The position numbers and the translations under genes are program-made. DNA of 64,000 nt, taken from contig CM119267.1 of assembly GCA_051294375.1 (NCBI GenBank), forward strand, positions 21,025,755-21,089,754. Reading direction: 5' to 3'. Source of the stretch: Paraspadella gotoi. Taxonomy: Eukaryota > Chaetognatha. Positions within the stretch are counted from its first letter, which is position 1. Each line of letters begins with the position of its first letter. The notes under the pieces were generated by a model that was given only the letters and a program-made list of their open reading frames with translations, was not told the DNA's origin and searched no databases. Positions 1 to 12,099 of this stretch are shown here, one piece after another.

Positions 1-378
1 TTTTTTTGTAAACCGTCTGTTTAAGATGTAAACAAAACTGGTACAGATTAAAAACGACGTGAAAACCATTTGAGCTATAAAAACAAAAAATTATGTAAAA
101 GATCAACAGAAGCCCCAAATCTGTTTCTAGACATTTGAAATTTTCATAAATTTATAATAATATATCCTAAATTGTTGACTTCCCCGCCGAAAATAAAAAA
201 AAAACATATCAAACTCGTAACACATAAAAAATTAAATGATATCATGATTCCTTTTAAATTTTACTTATTTCATCAGAAACGATGAAAAAACCCAGAAAAT
301 ATTTACCCCTACTTCCTTTTCCCGATCTTGGCAAAGGCGTCGGGAGAAACTCAGCTGTTTCGTTGGGAAAAGAGTCGT
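1..378. other. AT-rich DNA, no gene seen
   Basis: AT-rich sequence with homopolymer runs. No open frame with coding character and no repeat shared with the rest of the window. It flanks the LTR element on its left. Confidence 0.5.
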
Positions 379-627
379 ACGTGGGGACGAACCTTCTAGA
401 ACACGCAACCTGCGAGGTCAAACCACTTGACCTTACAAACCTTACCCTCGCTCATTTCCCCAACTTATTTAGATGGTCAAAACGGTTGACCTTTATGGTC
501 AAACGTTTGACCTTTGTAAATACCCATTGTATAGAACTTGCAGCTGAGCATTTTGACTGTTAATTGTTTAATAAACGTTGTTTGAAGAAATAAAATCATT
601 CTTACTCTGAAACTTGTGCGATCCACA
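379..627 (+). repeat. 5' LTR
   Basis: About 249 bp, matching 5965-6208 over its whole length, including two TGGTCAAA...TTGACCTTT blocks, a shared segment around AACCTTACCCTCGCTC, and an AATAAA at 589-594 near the 3' end. The left boundary is uncertain by a few bases; the right boundary is taken at CCACA, three bases before the primer site. The two LTRs differ by many small indels, so the element is old or the sequence is noisy. Confidence 0.8.
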
Positions 628-630
628 ACG

Positions 631-647
631 TGGTGAGCCCGACGTGA
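631..647 (+). other. Primer-binding site, tRNA-Trp type
   Basis: TGGTGAGCCCGACGTGA lies just inside the 5' LTR. The complement of the conserved tRNA-Trp 3' end is TGGTGACCCCGACGTGA, so one base differs. It would prime minus-strand DNA synthesis. Confidence 0.8.
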
Positions 648-1020
648 AAAAAATAATAAAAAAGAACAAAAACGAAACAAAAAACAAAAACAAAAAAACA
701 AAAAGGAAAACTACTTCTCAACAAAATCGAAACAATACTCCGCCGCGATTGTCGCCGACCATTTTTAATTCAAACCATTTTTTTTTAAATTAATTTTTTA
801 TTAAATCGTTTTTTTGGCCCAACCTCCTTTTTTTTTTTTTTTTTTTTTCTCTCAAATTCTCATCGAATTCGAATCGTTTTTTTTTTGCCAATACAACTCT
901 CAAAACGAATATTTTTTAAATTCAATCATTTTTACTAAAAGCGAATCATACCCCTCTTTTTTTCAAAGGGCAAATTATTTTTTTTTTCAAGTGAAATAAT
1001 TTTTTTTTCTTTCATCTAAA

Positions 1021-4000
1021 TGCCGACCCGTTGTCATATCACCCAAGTGTCACCGCCTCCAACGGCCCCGCCGACGAAGAAGAAACGACGATGCCGGTGA
1101 CCACGGCAACGCCTCCCCAATCCGAACAGCGCCGGCCGCGACGACGCATTCCACGACGCCGCCGCCCTCGACATCCCGCGACGGCCCCTCGAAATGGCCA
1201 AATCGAAAACTGTTTCAAATGGTAATTCGACATCAAATACCAAACCTCGCCGCGGTCACGGAAAGGACGAATCTCCTTCAGGCGGACGCAAGTACGCTTC
1301 ACAACAGGAGTTGCCCCCTTCAGTGGAGGACGAGCGCCCAGCGACGCCGCCCCTGTGGGCAACACCTCAACCTCCCCGTCAGCAGCGGCGACAAGACGAC
1401 GAAACCCAAAGCTGACGACCTTTGACCCACGACCTACATCGAGGAATGGCTAGACCAACACGGCCGTGGAATTTGGCTGCACTGGCGTCACTGAGCCGCG
1501 GAAAGAGGCGCAGATCCTCAGCGCCATTCCCATCTCCCGTCATCCGGCTAATTCCACACGGTCTTCGCATCGACGAAGGTCCCGACGCTCACCAAGAATT
1601 CCTGCGTTTCTTTCACCTGCAGAAGTCTATGGTGAAGATGCCAACAGGCGCGTCCGCAAAGGCGTTGAAGAGTGACGTCGCCTGAGAGCGTCAGCTTCCA
1701 TCTCAACACCTCTCCGCGCTCGACGCCGTCCTGGAAGGCCTCACCATCGAAACGTCAAGGCCGCACATCTTGGCCGCCGCCATCCCTCAAAGCGTCAATG
1801 ACGAGCAACGCCGTCAGGAAAGGACAAAAAGCCCGCCGACATTTGCCAAGGATGCCCGACGCCGAGTTCTTTCTCCTTCTGGACAACTCCGCAGCTCAGA
1901 CCGCAACTCTCCTCGGTGAACGCCGTCACCTCCATTGAGACTACAAGTGGACGAAGCCAACTGGAGCTTCCAGACACGAATCGACAAAGCGACGACGACA
2001 ATGCCCCATAATCCTACGCGAACGCGGTACGACGACCGCCGCCGGACTCACACGCGCCCTGGCAAACAGCGCCCCATCACAACAGCGCCCAACGGCAGCA
2101 GCGCACACAGCAACAACGGCGCCCAATTTTGACACCCCCCACCCGCTTCCCCCAGCCACATCGGAACCGCCCATGGGCGAAAGCCAAGTGCTTCTAACCA
2201 TTAATAATTTTTGGCAAGTCCCAACGCACAGTGCCATGGGACGAACCGCGACGGCCGCGCCATAGCCCAATGGCGGTCAAACGCCAAACGACCGGCGGCC
2301 GCTAGTCGCCCGCGTCGCCGGCCGTAACGACTTCGAAGCTCCTTCTAGTGCGCGACCCGACGCCGGGCCTGGAGTGGCTCGTCGATGCCGGCTCCGAGGC
2401 AAGTCATTCCCGCTCCACACGCCGATCGCGCAGCCGCAAAAGCAGAACCCGCCGCAGGTCAAAGCGGCCGCTCGCTTGCTGCCAACGCCGCCGCCACTCG
2501 CGCCCGCCAAACGACACGCCCATCGAATCTTTCGGCATCCGAGAGATGGGGAAATTCGACTTGGGAACGGCGTTTTCCCGTATCTCGTCATCATCGCCGA
2601 TGTTTGCCAGCCCATATCTCGGTGCTGACTTTTTGATGGAGCACGCAATCGTTTCGGTGTCGATCATTCAGCGGCCGTATCCTTCTTGATCTCGACGACT
2701 ACATGTCATCTCTGGCCATGCTCACGACGCGCCCGCCACCGCGGCGCCGGCCAAACGCGTCCTGCAACGTCCGCGATGGACCATACTCTCACTTCTTGAT
2801 GGGACCAGAACTCCATCCAACCGTCCTTCACTTCGCCCCACCAAAGCATGGTGTCGAGCCATATATTCCGACGAAAGGTCCGCCCTTTTCGGCCGCGCCC
2901 GCCGCCTTGCCCCAGATCAGCTTCGCCGCCGCCAAGGCCGAGTTCGAGAAGATGCTGGACCGGCAATTATCCGAACGTCTAAATCCGCTTGGGGCGTCGC
3001 CGCTTACAGTCACCGCGGAAACCCGATGGCTCTCTCCGTCTTGTGCGATAATCGACGCCTCAACGCGTCCACCGTCGACGATCGCTAACCCGTTATCCGC
3101 CACCTCATGGACTTCACGCCACGACGTCCGCCGGGAAGACCGGTTTTTTCTCGAGATTGGACCTCTGCAAGGGATATCATCAGATCCCAGTCGCGACAAG
3201 AAGACGTACACAAACGGCGATCATCAACGCGTTCGGCCTCTTCTACGAATTTCTCTTCACGCCGTTTGGGTTGAAAAAACGCCGGCAGGATTTCCAACGC
3301 ATGATGGATCAAGTCCCTGAGCGGCATTCCCCCCTATGTCCTTCGTCTTACTTGGATGACCTGCTTGTGGCATCCCACTCACAGAGAACATCAAGAGGAT
3401 CTCAAGAAGTGTCTTCAAACGCGCTGCCGACAATGGCCTCATCGTTCAAACCGCGCGAAATGGTGTTTTTGGCGCCTCAGCCTGGAGTTTCTCGGCTAAC
3501 AACGTCGACAAGATGGCGTCCGCCCCCTTTCCGTCGAACGGTAGAGCACTTACGCGAGATGGCCACGCCAACCACCGTCAAAGAACTTCAACGTTTTCTT
3601 GGGGTCTTCAAAATACTAACCGCCGATTCGCCCCACGCCGCAGCATCCATCTTGACCCCTTCTTGAGAGTTCTCCGCGAAAACCGCGCATGGCTAAAATG
3701 GGCGCCCCGCAAGACGCCGCTTTCCAGGCAATCCAGGACGCCCTTGCCGACTCCACATGCTGGTTCCATCCTAATCGACGGCGTCACTTCGCTCTTACTT
3801 GTCGACGCCCTCGACGTCGCCGTCGGCGCCCGTCCTGAACAGCTTCGTCGACGGCCGTGGCAGCCCTGGGTTTTCATTCAAAAGCCACTGAAACCCAATT
3901 CAACGAAAATTGGCCCACCCTTCGACAAGGAGCTTCTTGGCCGCCCCACGCTCAAATTCGCCATTTCCGCCCATACGTTGAAGGACGCGCTTCTACGCTT

Positions 4001-5815
4001 TTTAGCGACAATATCTCGGCTTGTGGCCGGCACTACGGAAAAGGCCGAACCTCACACACCATGAGGCAACCTACCAACTGGCGGGCATTGCCGAATAATA
4101 CCGGCGACCACTCCGTCATATCGGCCGAAAGGCGAACGGTCGTTGCCGACGCCCCTTTTCCCGCCCGCCAAACTCCCGCCACGCAGCGCCAGCCACATCG
4201 ACAACCCCTACAGATCGACCTATGCAACTTGAACGCCCAAAAAAGAGCGTGAAGACATTGCTGCCACCTGTCAATGCCGTCGGTGCCTCCAGTCAACTTT
4301 GAAGGCAATGGCGACTGATCAAGCCACCGGGACCGACGACGTCCACGTCTTTCAAACGAGCCCCCATACGGCGCTCCCGTCTCAAAAACATCCCGATCAG
4401 CAACACGACGCTCATTGCGACGTCTCGGCTCCCCGGTGCACGCCCACTCGTCCGGCGTCATGGCGGCGACGTGTTTTTGACAGCCAACCCATGGCAGTCG
4501 CTCACCCGGAGTTCGCGCATACCCAAAAGCTTGTGACGAAACGCGTTTTGTATGCCATACAGCAATCGTCCCCGACATCCGCAACGATGGGTCGTCATGC
4601 GACACCTGTCAGCGCGCCAAAACTCAAGCGCCAATGTCCAGCGCCCCTCCTCCAGAGTTTCGAACCCACCCACGTCTAAACGCTTCGCAACCCGTGCATA
4701 TTGGGAATCTGGTGGGGCCCGCTGCCAGCCGTCTCTGGTCAACACTCATCTTTTAACTATGAATTGACCGCTTTACGGCGATGGCCAGAGGCCGGCGCCT
4801 CTCCGTGACACTCCGCCGCCCTCCCGTCGCCGCTGCATTCTTACAAAACTGGGTCCTCGTCGTTTTGGCGTCCCTTCCGTCGCACCAGCACGATCGTGGC
4901 GGCCCAATTCCATCGAATTGTGGCGCCAAGTGGCGCGGTAGTCCGGCTTTGACCCTTCCACGACGACAGCCTACCACCCCCAATCCAACGGGATGGTAAG
5001 ACGCCTTCATCGGACGTAAAAGCGGCCTTACCGCGCTTCCGCTGCGACGCCGCCGGAAAATAACTGGTTGGCCCGCACTTCCTTGGGACTCTCTTTGAGT
5101 CTCCCGCCAACTCCCGCAGAAGATTGGACCCGCTCCGCTGAATTAACGCTGGGTGGAGACGCTGACGCTCCCTGGTGAGCTACTTCCGGGTCCGACAACC
5201 GACGTCGACGGCCGCCGCCCGTTTCGCGAATCCTCGACGATCTCCGTGCAGATGTTGCCATCATGCCACCTCTGGCCCGCCGCTTGGCAATGCGGCGCCT
5301 GCCTCTCACATCCCGGAAACCGCTCACTGACGCCAACCGCGTCTGAAGTCCGACGCGACGGATACATTCGACGCCAACTTCAACCGCCTTACGACGGCCC
5401 TTACAATGTCCGCGACAACGTGGCCCAAAAACCTTTCAAAAAATCGAAATACCAGGCCGCGGCGTTGAAAGTTATTTCCGTTGATCGAACTGAAAACCCT
5501 GCCGTCACCGACGAAGCCGCACCTCCTGATCGCACCGCAGGCGCGACCACACGTGGTCGCGCCGCGTCTGTCAACAGCGGCACCACTCGACGACGTCAAC
5601 GAGAAGTCGCACCCGCCCGATCCAACCGCAAGGCGCGACCACATGGTCCCGCGCCGCGTATCTCAGCAGCCCCGCCTATGGAGAACGGGAAAGCGCGCCA
5701 ACCGACAGGCGCGACCACGTGGTCGCCCGCGCGGCCGCCTCTGCGTCCGCCAGCGTCACGCCTCCAGAACGGAAGCGGCGCCACTCGCGTTTTCCATGAC
5801 GCCGCATAGTTTTCT
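1021..5815 (+). pseudogene. gag-pol region of the LTR element, frameshifted
   Basis: The open frames are broken into short pieces. A probable gag lies at about 1030-2000 with no clear zinc knuckle. The protease active-site motif (LVDAGSE) is near 2378-2397 and the protease C-terminal LGAD motif near 2620. An RT leader (AAAKAEFEKML) lies at about 2930-2957, the RT motif YHQIP at about 3178, FGL at about 3268, and the catalytic YLDD at 3349-3360. An FLG..K connection motif follows at about 3596. RNase H-like sequence runs through about 3700-4000. The CxxC half of the integrase zinc finger (SSCDTCQRAK) is at about 4592-4620, and a GPY/F-type module (YDGPYNV) near 5392-5412. Each piece resembles the family but sits in a changing frame, so no complete protein is encoded. 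The damage may be decay, sequencing indels or both. Confidence 0.75.
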
Positions 5816-5964
5816 CTCGACAATCTTCGTCAATCCCTGGTCTTATCAGCATACTTCCGACGATGCTTCAACCGGCCGGAAGACCGACGAACGAAACGAC
5901 GAACGCAATTCCAATAAACTCTTTTCAAGCCTTCTCCCACCCGGTCAAAGGCTTGGTGGGGGGA

Positions 5965-6208
5965 TGTGTGGACGAACATTCTAAGACACGCAACCTCGGT
6001 CAAACCACTTGGACCTTACAACCTTAACCCTCGCTCATTTCCCAACTTATTTATGGTCAAAAAGGTTGACCTTTAATGGTCAAACGTTGACCTTTGTAAA
6101 TTTTACCATTGTAAATAGACTTAGCAAAATCTGAGCCATTTGACTGTTATTGTTTATAACGTTGTTGAAGATAAATCATTCTACTTCTGAAACTTGTTGC
6201 GTCCCACA
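5965..6208 (+). repeat. 3' LTR
   Basis: Matches 379-627. It follows the purine tract at 5955-5963 and begins TGTGTGGACG; it ends near CCCACA. The segment immediately after it is (GA)n DNA. No target-site duplication was confirmed. Confidence 0.8.
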
Positions 6209-7861
6209 GTACTTACCGTAAAGCGGATTTTTGGATTACATCGAGAGAGAGAGAGAGAGAGAAGGAGAGAGAGAGAAGAGAGAGGAGAGAGAGGAGAGAG
6301 AGAGAGAGAGAGAGGCGTGTCGGTGTGAGTGCGTGAACTGTGATGGAGGAGGCGTGAAGAATGTCGTCGGGCAACGCGTTTAAAAGCTAAACGTCCATTA
6401 GGATTCTGCCTTTTTTTTTTTGCAAGCCCAAAACCTAAAGTGCGGGACCGAATAATTATGTTGAGGAATAACTATCGATTTCTGAGGTTTTGTATTAGTT
6501 TTTTTTTTTTTTTATTTTTTTAAAAAAATTCAGTCCAGTCTGTCAGTCTGGTAGTATGTCTGTCCAATCGGTCTGTCCACTTATGTTAAAAATGCTTATA
6601 ACTTGCATAATAGTTGGTTGCTCATTTTTTAAGATAGAAAAAATACCCAAATCTAAAGGCACTGCCGCGCCGCCTTCAGAAAATAAAAGACAAACAGCAA
6701 AAGCAATTCCGATGCAATTCTTATCAATAAATACGGTAGTCATAAAGTCAACAAGAAACACGCGCGATGAGGCGTCACTGCGGCGCAACACAATTGAATT
6801 ACCGTTCCTCGTTTTTAGTATTGTTTCCTTTTTCTTTCATAATTTTTTCCCCTTCTCCAACTATTTTCTCCCTTTCCTCCTTTTTTTTCCAATTCCTCCC
6901 TCCCGCCCCCCCCGATTTCATCTTCGTGAGCTCACTCCACGCCCCCCCCCACCTCTCCAAACGCGCCAGGGAATCCCGGGAATCCCGGGATTCAAGGTCG
7001 TATCTCTCTCAACAATTTCCCTTTTCCCCCAATCAATCTAATTCTTACCCCCTAAATCTTCCCCTCTTTTCTCCAAATCTCTGCAATCTCTTCCAAATCT
7101 TTCCTTCTCCGCCCAATCACTCCAAATCGTTTCTCCCAAATCTTTCCTTCTCGCCCCAAATCACTCCCAAGCTTTCGCCCTAAATCCTTCACCCCCCCTT
7201 ACTCTCGCCAAAATCCCCTTAATCGGCATCGATTCCATCCCGGATTCTCGTGGATTCCATCTCTGGATTCTCTTCGCTCGATTGTCAGTCGCGATCCTGG
7301 GATTAAGACGCTTCGTCGCCTCAGGTGAAGTGGTGGGGGGAAAGGAGAAAGAAGATAATGAATATGACATAAAAGATGGTGAAAATGAGGTAAAAGACGG
7401 GAAAATGGGGTAAAAAATGGCGTAAATGAAGCAAAAATATGAGAAAACTTGTGACAAAATCTCCATAATTAGTGAAAAGTTTATGATGGTGATACTATCG
7501 TAGGAAAATAAGGTGAAAATCGCGTCAGAGGTAGAAAAATACAATTAACTTTCGGGAAAGTAACTTTAAAAGAGAGTAAGGATTTAATAAAAGATAAAAT
7601 ATAAGGCACCTAAAAGGTTATCAAATTGAGACGAGAATTAGAGAAGAGTAACTGATAATAGGGTTTAAAAACATACAAGCTTCCAAAAAAAGTTTTTTTA
7701 AAAAAAAATGTGAGAATGACTAAAAATATTTTTTTTTAAATAAAAATTTATTCAACGGGTAATAAAGAATACGAATTTCGTGATTTCGAGGGGGGAAAAT
7801 TTGGTTGTCGTCGACATCAACTAAAAGATCAACTTTTACATCAACGCGAACCGCTGCAATG
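6209..7861. other. Intergenic: (GA)n tract and C-rich low-complexity DNA
   Basis: Holds an imperfect (GA)n tract at 6241-6315, poly-T runs near 6410 and 6500, and a pyrimidine-rich stretch at 6840-7200 with C homopolymers. The open frames here are compositional and show no domain or splice context. No gene seen. Confidence 0.5.
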
Positions 7862-8090
7862 TCAGTCGACTTGACTTCTTCACCGTCAGATCACCTCACT
7901 TCCCCTTCTCTCTCCCCCTTTAGTCAGTCAGTCAGTCAGTCAGTCAGTCTACTTGACTTCTTCACCGTCAGATCACCTCACTTCCCCTTTTCTCTCCCCC
8001 CTTTAATCAGTCAGTCTACTTGATTTTTTTTATAGTCAGATCACCTCACTTCCCCTTCTCTCTCTCTCTCCCCTTTAGTCACTATGTCGT
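7862..8090. repeat. Three-unit tandem repeat with (GTCA)n
   Basis: Three imperfect units share GTCAGATCACCTCACTTCCC followed by a pyrimidine run and CTTTA. The first two are separated by a (GTCA)n microsatellite at about 7922-7949. Unit length is roughly 70-80 bp. Confidence 0.8.
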
Positions 8091-8226
8091 TCTCTCGCTC
8101 TCTCGCGCTTCTCATCATCTCTTTCACGCATCTCCCCAGCAACCCCCCCAAACCCATGCAATCACCAGTTTTCACATCAATCGCCATTTATATCTTTTTC
8201 TTCCTCATATTTGCCACATCCTTTCA

Positions 8227-8228
<2 letters not shown>

Positions 8229-8283
<55 letters not shown>
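8229..8283. repeat. (CT)n microsatellite
   Basis: About 27 uninterrupted CT units, followed by (TCC)n near 8345-8365. Low-complexity open frames on both strands come from this composition. Confidence 0.95.
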
Positions 8284-8285
<2 letters not shown>

Positions 8286-10390
8286 TTTGTCTCTCTTCAC
8301 TTAATCCCCATATTCCTTTCTCTCCAATTCGTCTCCTCTTCTCTTCCTCCTCCTCCTCCTCCTCATTCACCAGCTCTGGGTTCCGAATCAATTTTCTCCT
8401 TCTCTCGGGTCGGGGCCTCGAAGAAGACTTTATTTGGGGAGAGGGAGATAGAGAGGGAGAGGGTGAGAGAAGTAACGAGGAAGAGAGAGCGAAAGACGGA
8501 GAAAGAGTCGTATCTGAGGGTGAGGTTTTCAAAATGGCGGTGAGAATTATGTTGCATGAGGGGAAGTAAGGAATTATTTTGAAATGTGATACTTAGGTCA
8601 GTCACTTTGAGGTCATAAGAAGTGGCATTCGGTTGCCGGGGGTCAATTAAAGGCTTCGAAAGTTTACCGTCAAAGTTAATAGGCCTATTTTACTATTCGG
8701 CATTCGGCTGCTAATATTTTTTTGTTTCAATCGTGTTGAAAAAAAAAAATTTAGTCGATGCGCGGTATGAATATTCAATGCTGCTGGGGAGGTTGGAGGT
8801 ATTAATGCTAAACTTGAATGAGTCGCTTTTTAGTTATGGAAAAGGGTTAAAAGGGAGCACGGAAAGAAGGAGGATATAACAAGGATCAATGGTATAGAAT
8901 AAGTGAGGCAATATATTCTTTTTATTAATACCAAAAAAAGTATGGACGAAATCAGAAACAGTATCAGTGTAAAAGACTAGAAAACGGGGAAAAATAGGAA
9001 GAAAGGTATTTTTTTTTAGGAAGAAAGGTAGATTATAACTGTACTAATAATAGAATTTAAAAAAAAGAGAAAAAAAACGAAAACAGGCGATACTACATCC
9101 AAAGGATAGGTAACTGAAGAAATACTGGAAAGAGAAAAAGTTGTAGAAGAAAACGAAATAAAAAAGAAAACGAAAGAAAAAGAGAAAAAAGAAAAGAAAA
9201 CGAGAGGGAGAGAAAGCAGAAACTTATCCTCGCTCCGAGTTTGAACTATTCTTTACCCTCGGAGGTGAAGGAACGACCGGATTATGCAAATGAGTTCGAG
9301 AACGAGGGAAAAATCGACCGAGAGGCAAAATAAACAAATGAACAACGAATGATGTGTGTTTGAAACGAAGACATTTTGCTCACAAACGTTGGGAGTTATA
9401 AAAAAAAAAAACTAGGTTCTTGGATTTTAAATTATAAAAATTACAGTAATCATTGTTTTTATTTATTTGTTTGAGTAAAATAATTTATACTTTTTTGTTT
9501 CTTTGATTCTTTTTCTTTGCGTCTTCTTTCCTTCTTTCTGTATTCTTTCTTTCTTTTCTTTCTTTCTTTCTTTCTTTCTTTTCTTTCTTTTTTTCTTTTT
9601 TTCTTTCTTTCTTTCTTTCTTTTTCTTTCTTTCTTTCCTTAGTTCTTTCCTTTTCTCGTTCTTTCTTTCTTTCCATCTTTCTGTCTCCGATTCTATTTTC
9701 CGCTCATCATTTTTCTTTCTTTCCCTAATTTTAATTTTAACGACTTTGATTTTGCTGCCAAGATTTTGAATTCGCCCTTCGGCGAAAAAAACAAAACAAA
9801 TAGAGGAAAACGGAAAGAAAAAAAAACAATTTGGAAAAAACAAAACAACTAAAAAAAGAAAACAAGGATTTAGAGAATAAGAAAATAACTGAAATTAAAA
9901 AAGATAACTGACGATGAAAACAATTCCCAAACATTGATTCCCACTGATAATCAGGGAGTGAATAGACTAGACGGTGAGTGTTGAATTGAAAGTTTGCAGA
10001 GACCTGCAAAATTGTTATCTGAAATTTAAGATGTTATAAAAACACTATTTTAATTTTTTTTTAAATCACTATGCGACACAAAACGTAATGAATTAAAATG
10101 CAAATCAGAAAAACAAACATCTAAAAAGGAAATTGAGATTAAACCCCCGAAAAATGGCCCAACAAAAAAATTCAATTAAAAAAAAATTAGACAAAGCGAA
10201 AAAAAAATATCATTTAAAAAAAAATTAGACAAAGCGAAAAAAAATATCATTCGGGATTCGCGAATAACAAAAACGTAAGACAAAATAAAATCGTAAAATG
10301 GAAAAAAACAAAAGGCAGAAAAAACAGCAAAGCCAAAAATAGAATAAAAAAAGCGAGAAAAAAAGAGGAAGGAATTTTTTTTTCACGAAC
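8284..10390. other. Gene-poor AT-rich stretch with (CTTT)n
   Basis: Mostly A-rich intergenic DNA with no recognisable exon. A (CTTT)n block lies at 9537-9690. Near 10160-10245 a ~38-base unit containing AATTAGACAAAGCGAAAA is repeated twice in tandem. Confidence 0.5.
9537..9690. repeat. (CTTT)n microsatellite
   Basis: Imperfect CTTT/TTTC repeats interrupted by poly-T runs. The Lys/Glu/Arg-rich open frame on the minus strand is a translation of the repeat. Confidence 0.9.
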
Positions 10391-10447
10391 TCCTGTTATG
10401 CAAATTTCTTCAGAATTGCTTAGTCGTCGTTTTTCTTGTCGTCGTCG

Positions 10448-10479
<32 letters not shown>

Positions 10480-11404
10480 GTAATGAGGTCGCTATCGCTT
10501 TTGGTTACCGTCAGATGGCGAAGAGAAAACAAAAGACAACCTGGCGTCGAATCAGAAAGGCGAGGGCGTCGGTGGCCTCGTCTTGATTGGCGTCTTTGTT
10601 GCTGTTGTTGTTGTGGTTGTCACTTCCCGGAAGATTTCAGTAATCGAGGTAGTCGTCGTCGTCGTCGTTTTCATCGTTCGGGCTTCTTCGTCGTCGTCCT
10701 CGTCCGTCTTTTTTCTCAGGGCTGACTGGCAAATTTCGATGCTAAACGAATTGGGCAAGGAAGTCCGACAAGTGACGGCTCGACGCGGAGGGAGAGAGAG
10801 ATAGAGAGAGAGAGAGACGAGACGAGAGCAAGAGAGAGCAAGAGAGACGAGACGAGAGAGAGAGAGAGAGAGAGAGAGCAGAGAGAGAGAGTGTGAAGGA
10901 GTGACAGAGTGAAAGAAGAGAAAGGGAAAGAGAGAAAATTGGGTAAAGTTAGAAAAAAATGACAAAAAAATAGTAATAGAAGAAAAAAATATCACAAGAA
11001 AATATAAAACGAAAGATAAAAAGCAAGAAGGAAAAACAAATTGAAAGAATGAAAGAAAAACTTAAAGAAAACAGATAGAAAGATGAAAAGAAAGAAGCGG
11101 AGAAAGAAAGAAAGAAAATTAGCGAAAGTGAGAACGAAAGAAAGTAAGAAAGAAAGAAGGAAAAAAAATAAAGAAAGAAGGAAAGAAAGAAAGAACTTTA
11201 AAAAATTAAAATTCATGAATTTTTAGTTTCTAAATGTGGCTTTAGACGAAAAAGAAAAAACTGGTGTGGAAACCGATTCAAAATTCCATCAATGGTTATT
11301 TTCGTTCCTTTAGCGACGCCATAACAGTAAAAAATCGTCCTCTGAGCAGATTCGACCATTATCTGTCAGATCTTAATAGTCGGGGGTGGGCACATGGGTG
11401 AAGT

Positions 11405-11438
<34 letters not shown>
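10391..11438. repeat. (GTC)n, (GA)n and GAAA-rich cluster next to a gap
   Basis: Contains (GTC)n at 10432-10482 and 10650-10700, imperfect (GA)n at 10790-10895, GAAA-rich DNA at 11040-11205, and a (GA)n tract at 11407-11438 that runs into the assembly gap. The GTC blocks give runs of Arg, Val or Ser codons depending on frame. No splice sites tie them to a gene. Confidence 0.8.
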
Positions 11439-11741
11439 NNNNNNNNNNNNNNNNNNNNNNNNNNNNNNNNNNNNNNNNNNNNNNNNNNNNNNNNNNNNNN
11501 NNNNNNNNNNNNNNNNNNNNNNNNNNNNNNNNNNNNNNNNNNNNNNNNNNNNNNNNNNNNNNNNNNNNNNNNNNNNNNNNNNNNNNNNNNNNNNNNNNNN
11601 NNNNNNNNNNNNNNNNNNNNNNNNNNNNNNNNNNNNNNNNNNNNNNNNNNNNNNNNNNNNNNNNNNNNNNNNNNNNNNNNNNNNNNNNNNNNNNNNNNNN
11701 NNNNNNNNNNNNNNNNNNNNNNNNNNNNNNNNNNNNNNNNN
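11439..11741. other. Assembly gap (303 N)
   Basis: Undetermined bases, entered from a (GA)n tract. The length looks estimated rather than a fixed placeholder. Confidence 1.
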
Positions 11742-12074
11742 GGTGCGCGATATCCACTTCGCAATTTAAATTTAAGCTAAAAAAAGAAAGAAGTAAAAGA
11801 AAAAGAGGAAAAATAAAAATATGGAATTTTTGGGTTGAAAAAAAAAATTTGGTTTAGGAGTAACACTTAGAAGAAAGGAACTTTTTCTACTTCTACAATC
11901 ATTTTCTGATTCCGTTTCCAGTGAAGAAAAAATATGTAAATTGGGCATATGTGGAGAAGATGCTTTTTATTCTGGAAATGAAATTATGGATGGGATGTCT
12001 TGAAGCGGTAAAACGCTCTCTTGATAAAAAAAAGAAAGAAAAAAAAGATAGAAAGAAAGAAAGAACGAAAAAAA

Positions 12075-12099
12075 NNNNNNNNNNNNNNNNNNNNNNNNN
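12075..12099. other. Assembly gap (25 N)
   Basis: Fixed-size placeholder between A-rich sequence and a (CT)n-rich block. Confidence 1.

Larger units (their letters stand above)
379..6208 (+). mobile_element. Ty3/gypsy LTR retrotransposon, CsRn1-like, degenerate
   Basis: Two direct repeats of about 245-250 bp (379-627 and 5965-6208) bracket a GC-rich internal region. The 5' repeat is followed by a primer-binding site matching the tRNA-Trp 3' end at 16 of 17 bases, and the 3' repeat is preceded by a purine tract (5955-5963, GGTGGGGGG). The internal region carries, in order, aspartic protease, reverse transcriptase, RNase H-like and integrase signatures, which is the Ty3/gypsy order (integrase last). 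tRNA-Trp priming is typical of the CsRn1 clade of flatworms, arthropods and molluscs (established knowledge). The pieces fall in different frames, so the copy cannot make a polyprotein as assembled. The internal region is much more GC-rich than its flanks, suggesting a separate origin. The clade needs an RT tree to confirm. Confidence 0.85.

Noticed and set aside
6543-7041. Open frames on both strands with mixed composition
   Set aside because: They run into pyrimidine-rich low-complexity DNA; no domain, start context or splice site supports a gene.
7920-8050. CRISPR-like pattern of repeated units
   Set aside because: Only three imperfect units joined by (GTCA)n in a eukaryotic sequence; an ordinary tandem repeat.
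8224-8605. Long overlapping Ser/Leu and Arg/Glu open frames
   Set aside because: They translate (CT)n/(GA)n DNA in several frames on both strands and have no splice or domain support.
9463-9843. 126-codon Lys/Glu/Arg-rich frame on the minus strand
   Set aside because: It is the translation of a (CTTT)n microsatellite.
10398-10995. Open frames with Arg, Val, Ser or Thr runs
   Set aside because: Runs come from (GTC)n repeats; the residue changes with the frame and nothing fixes a frame.
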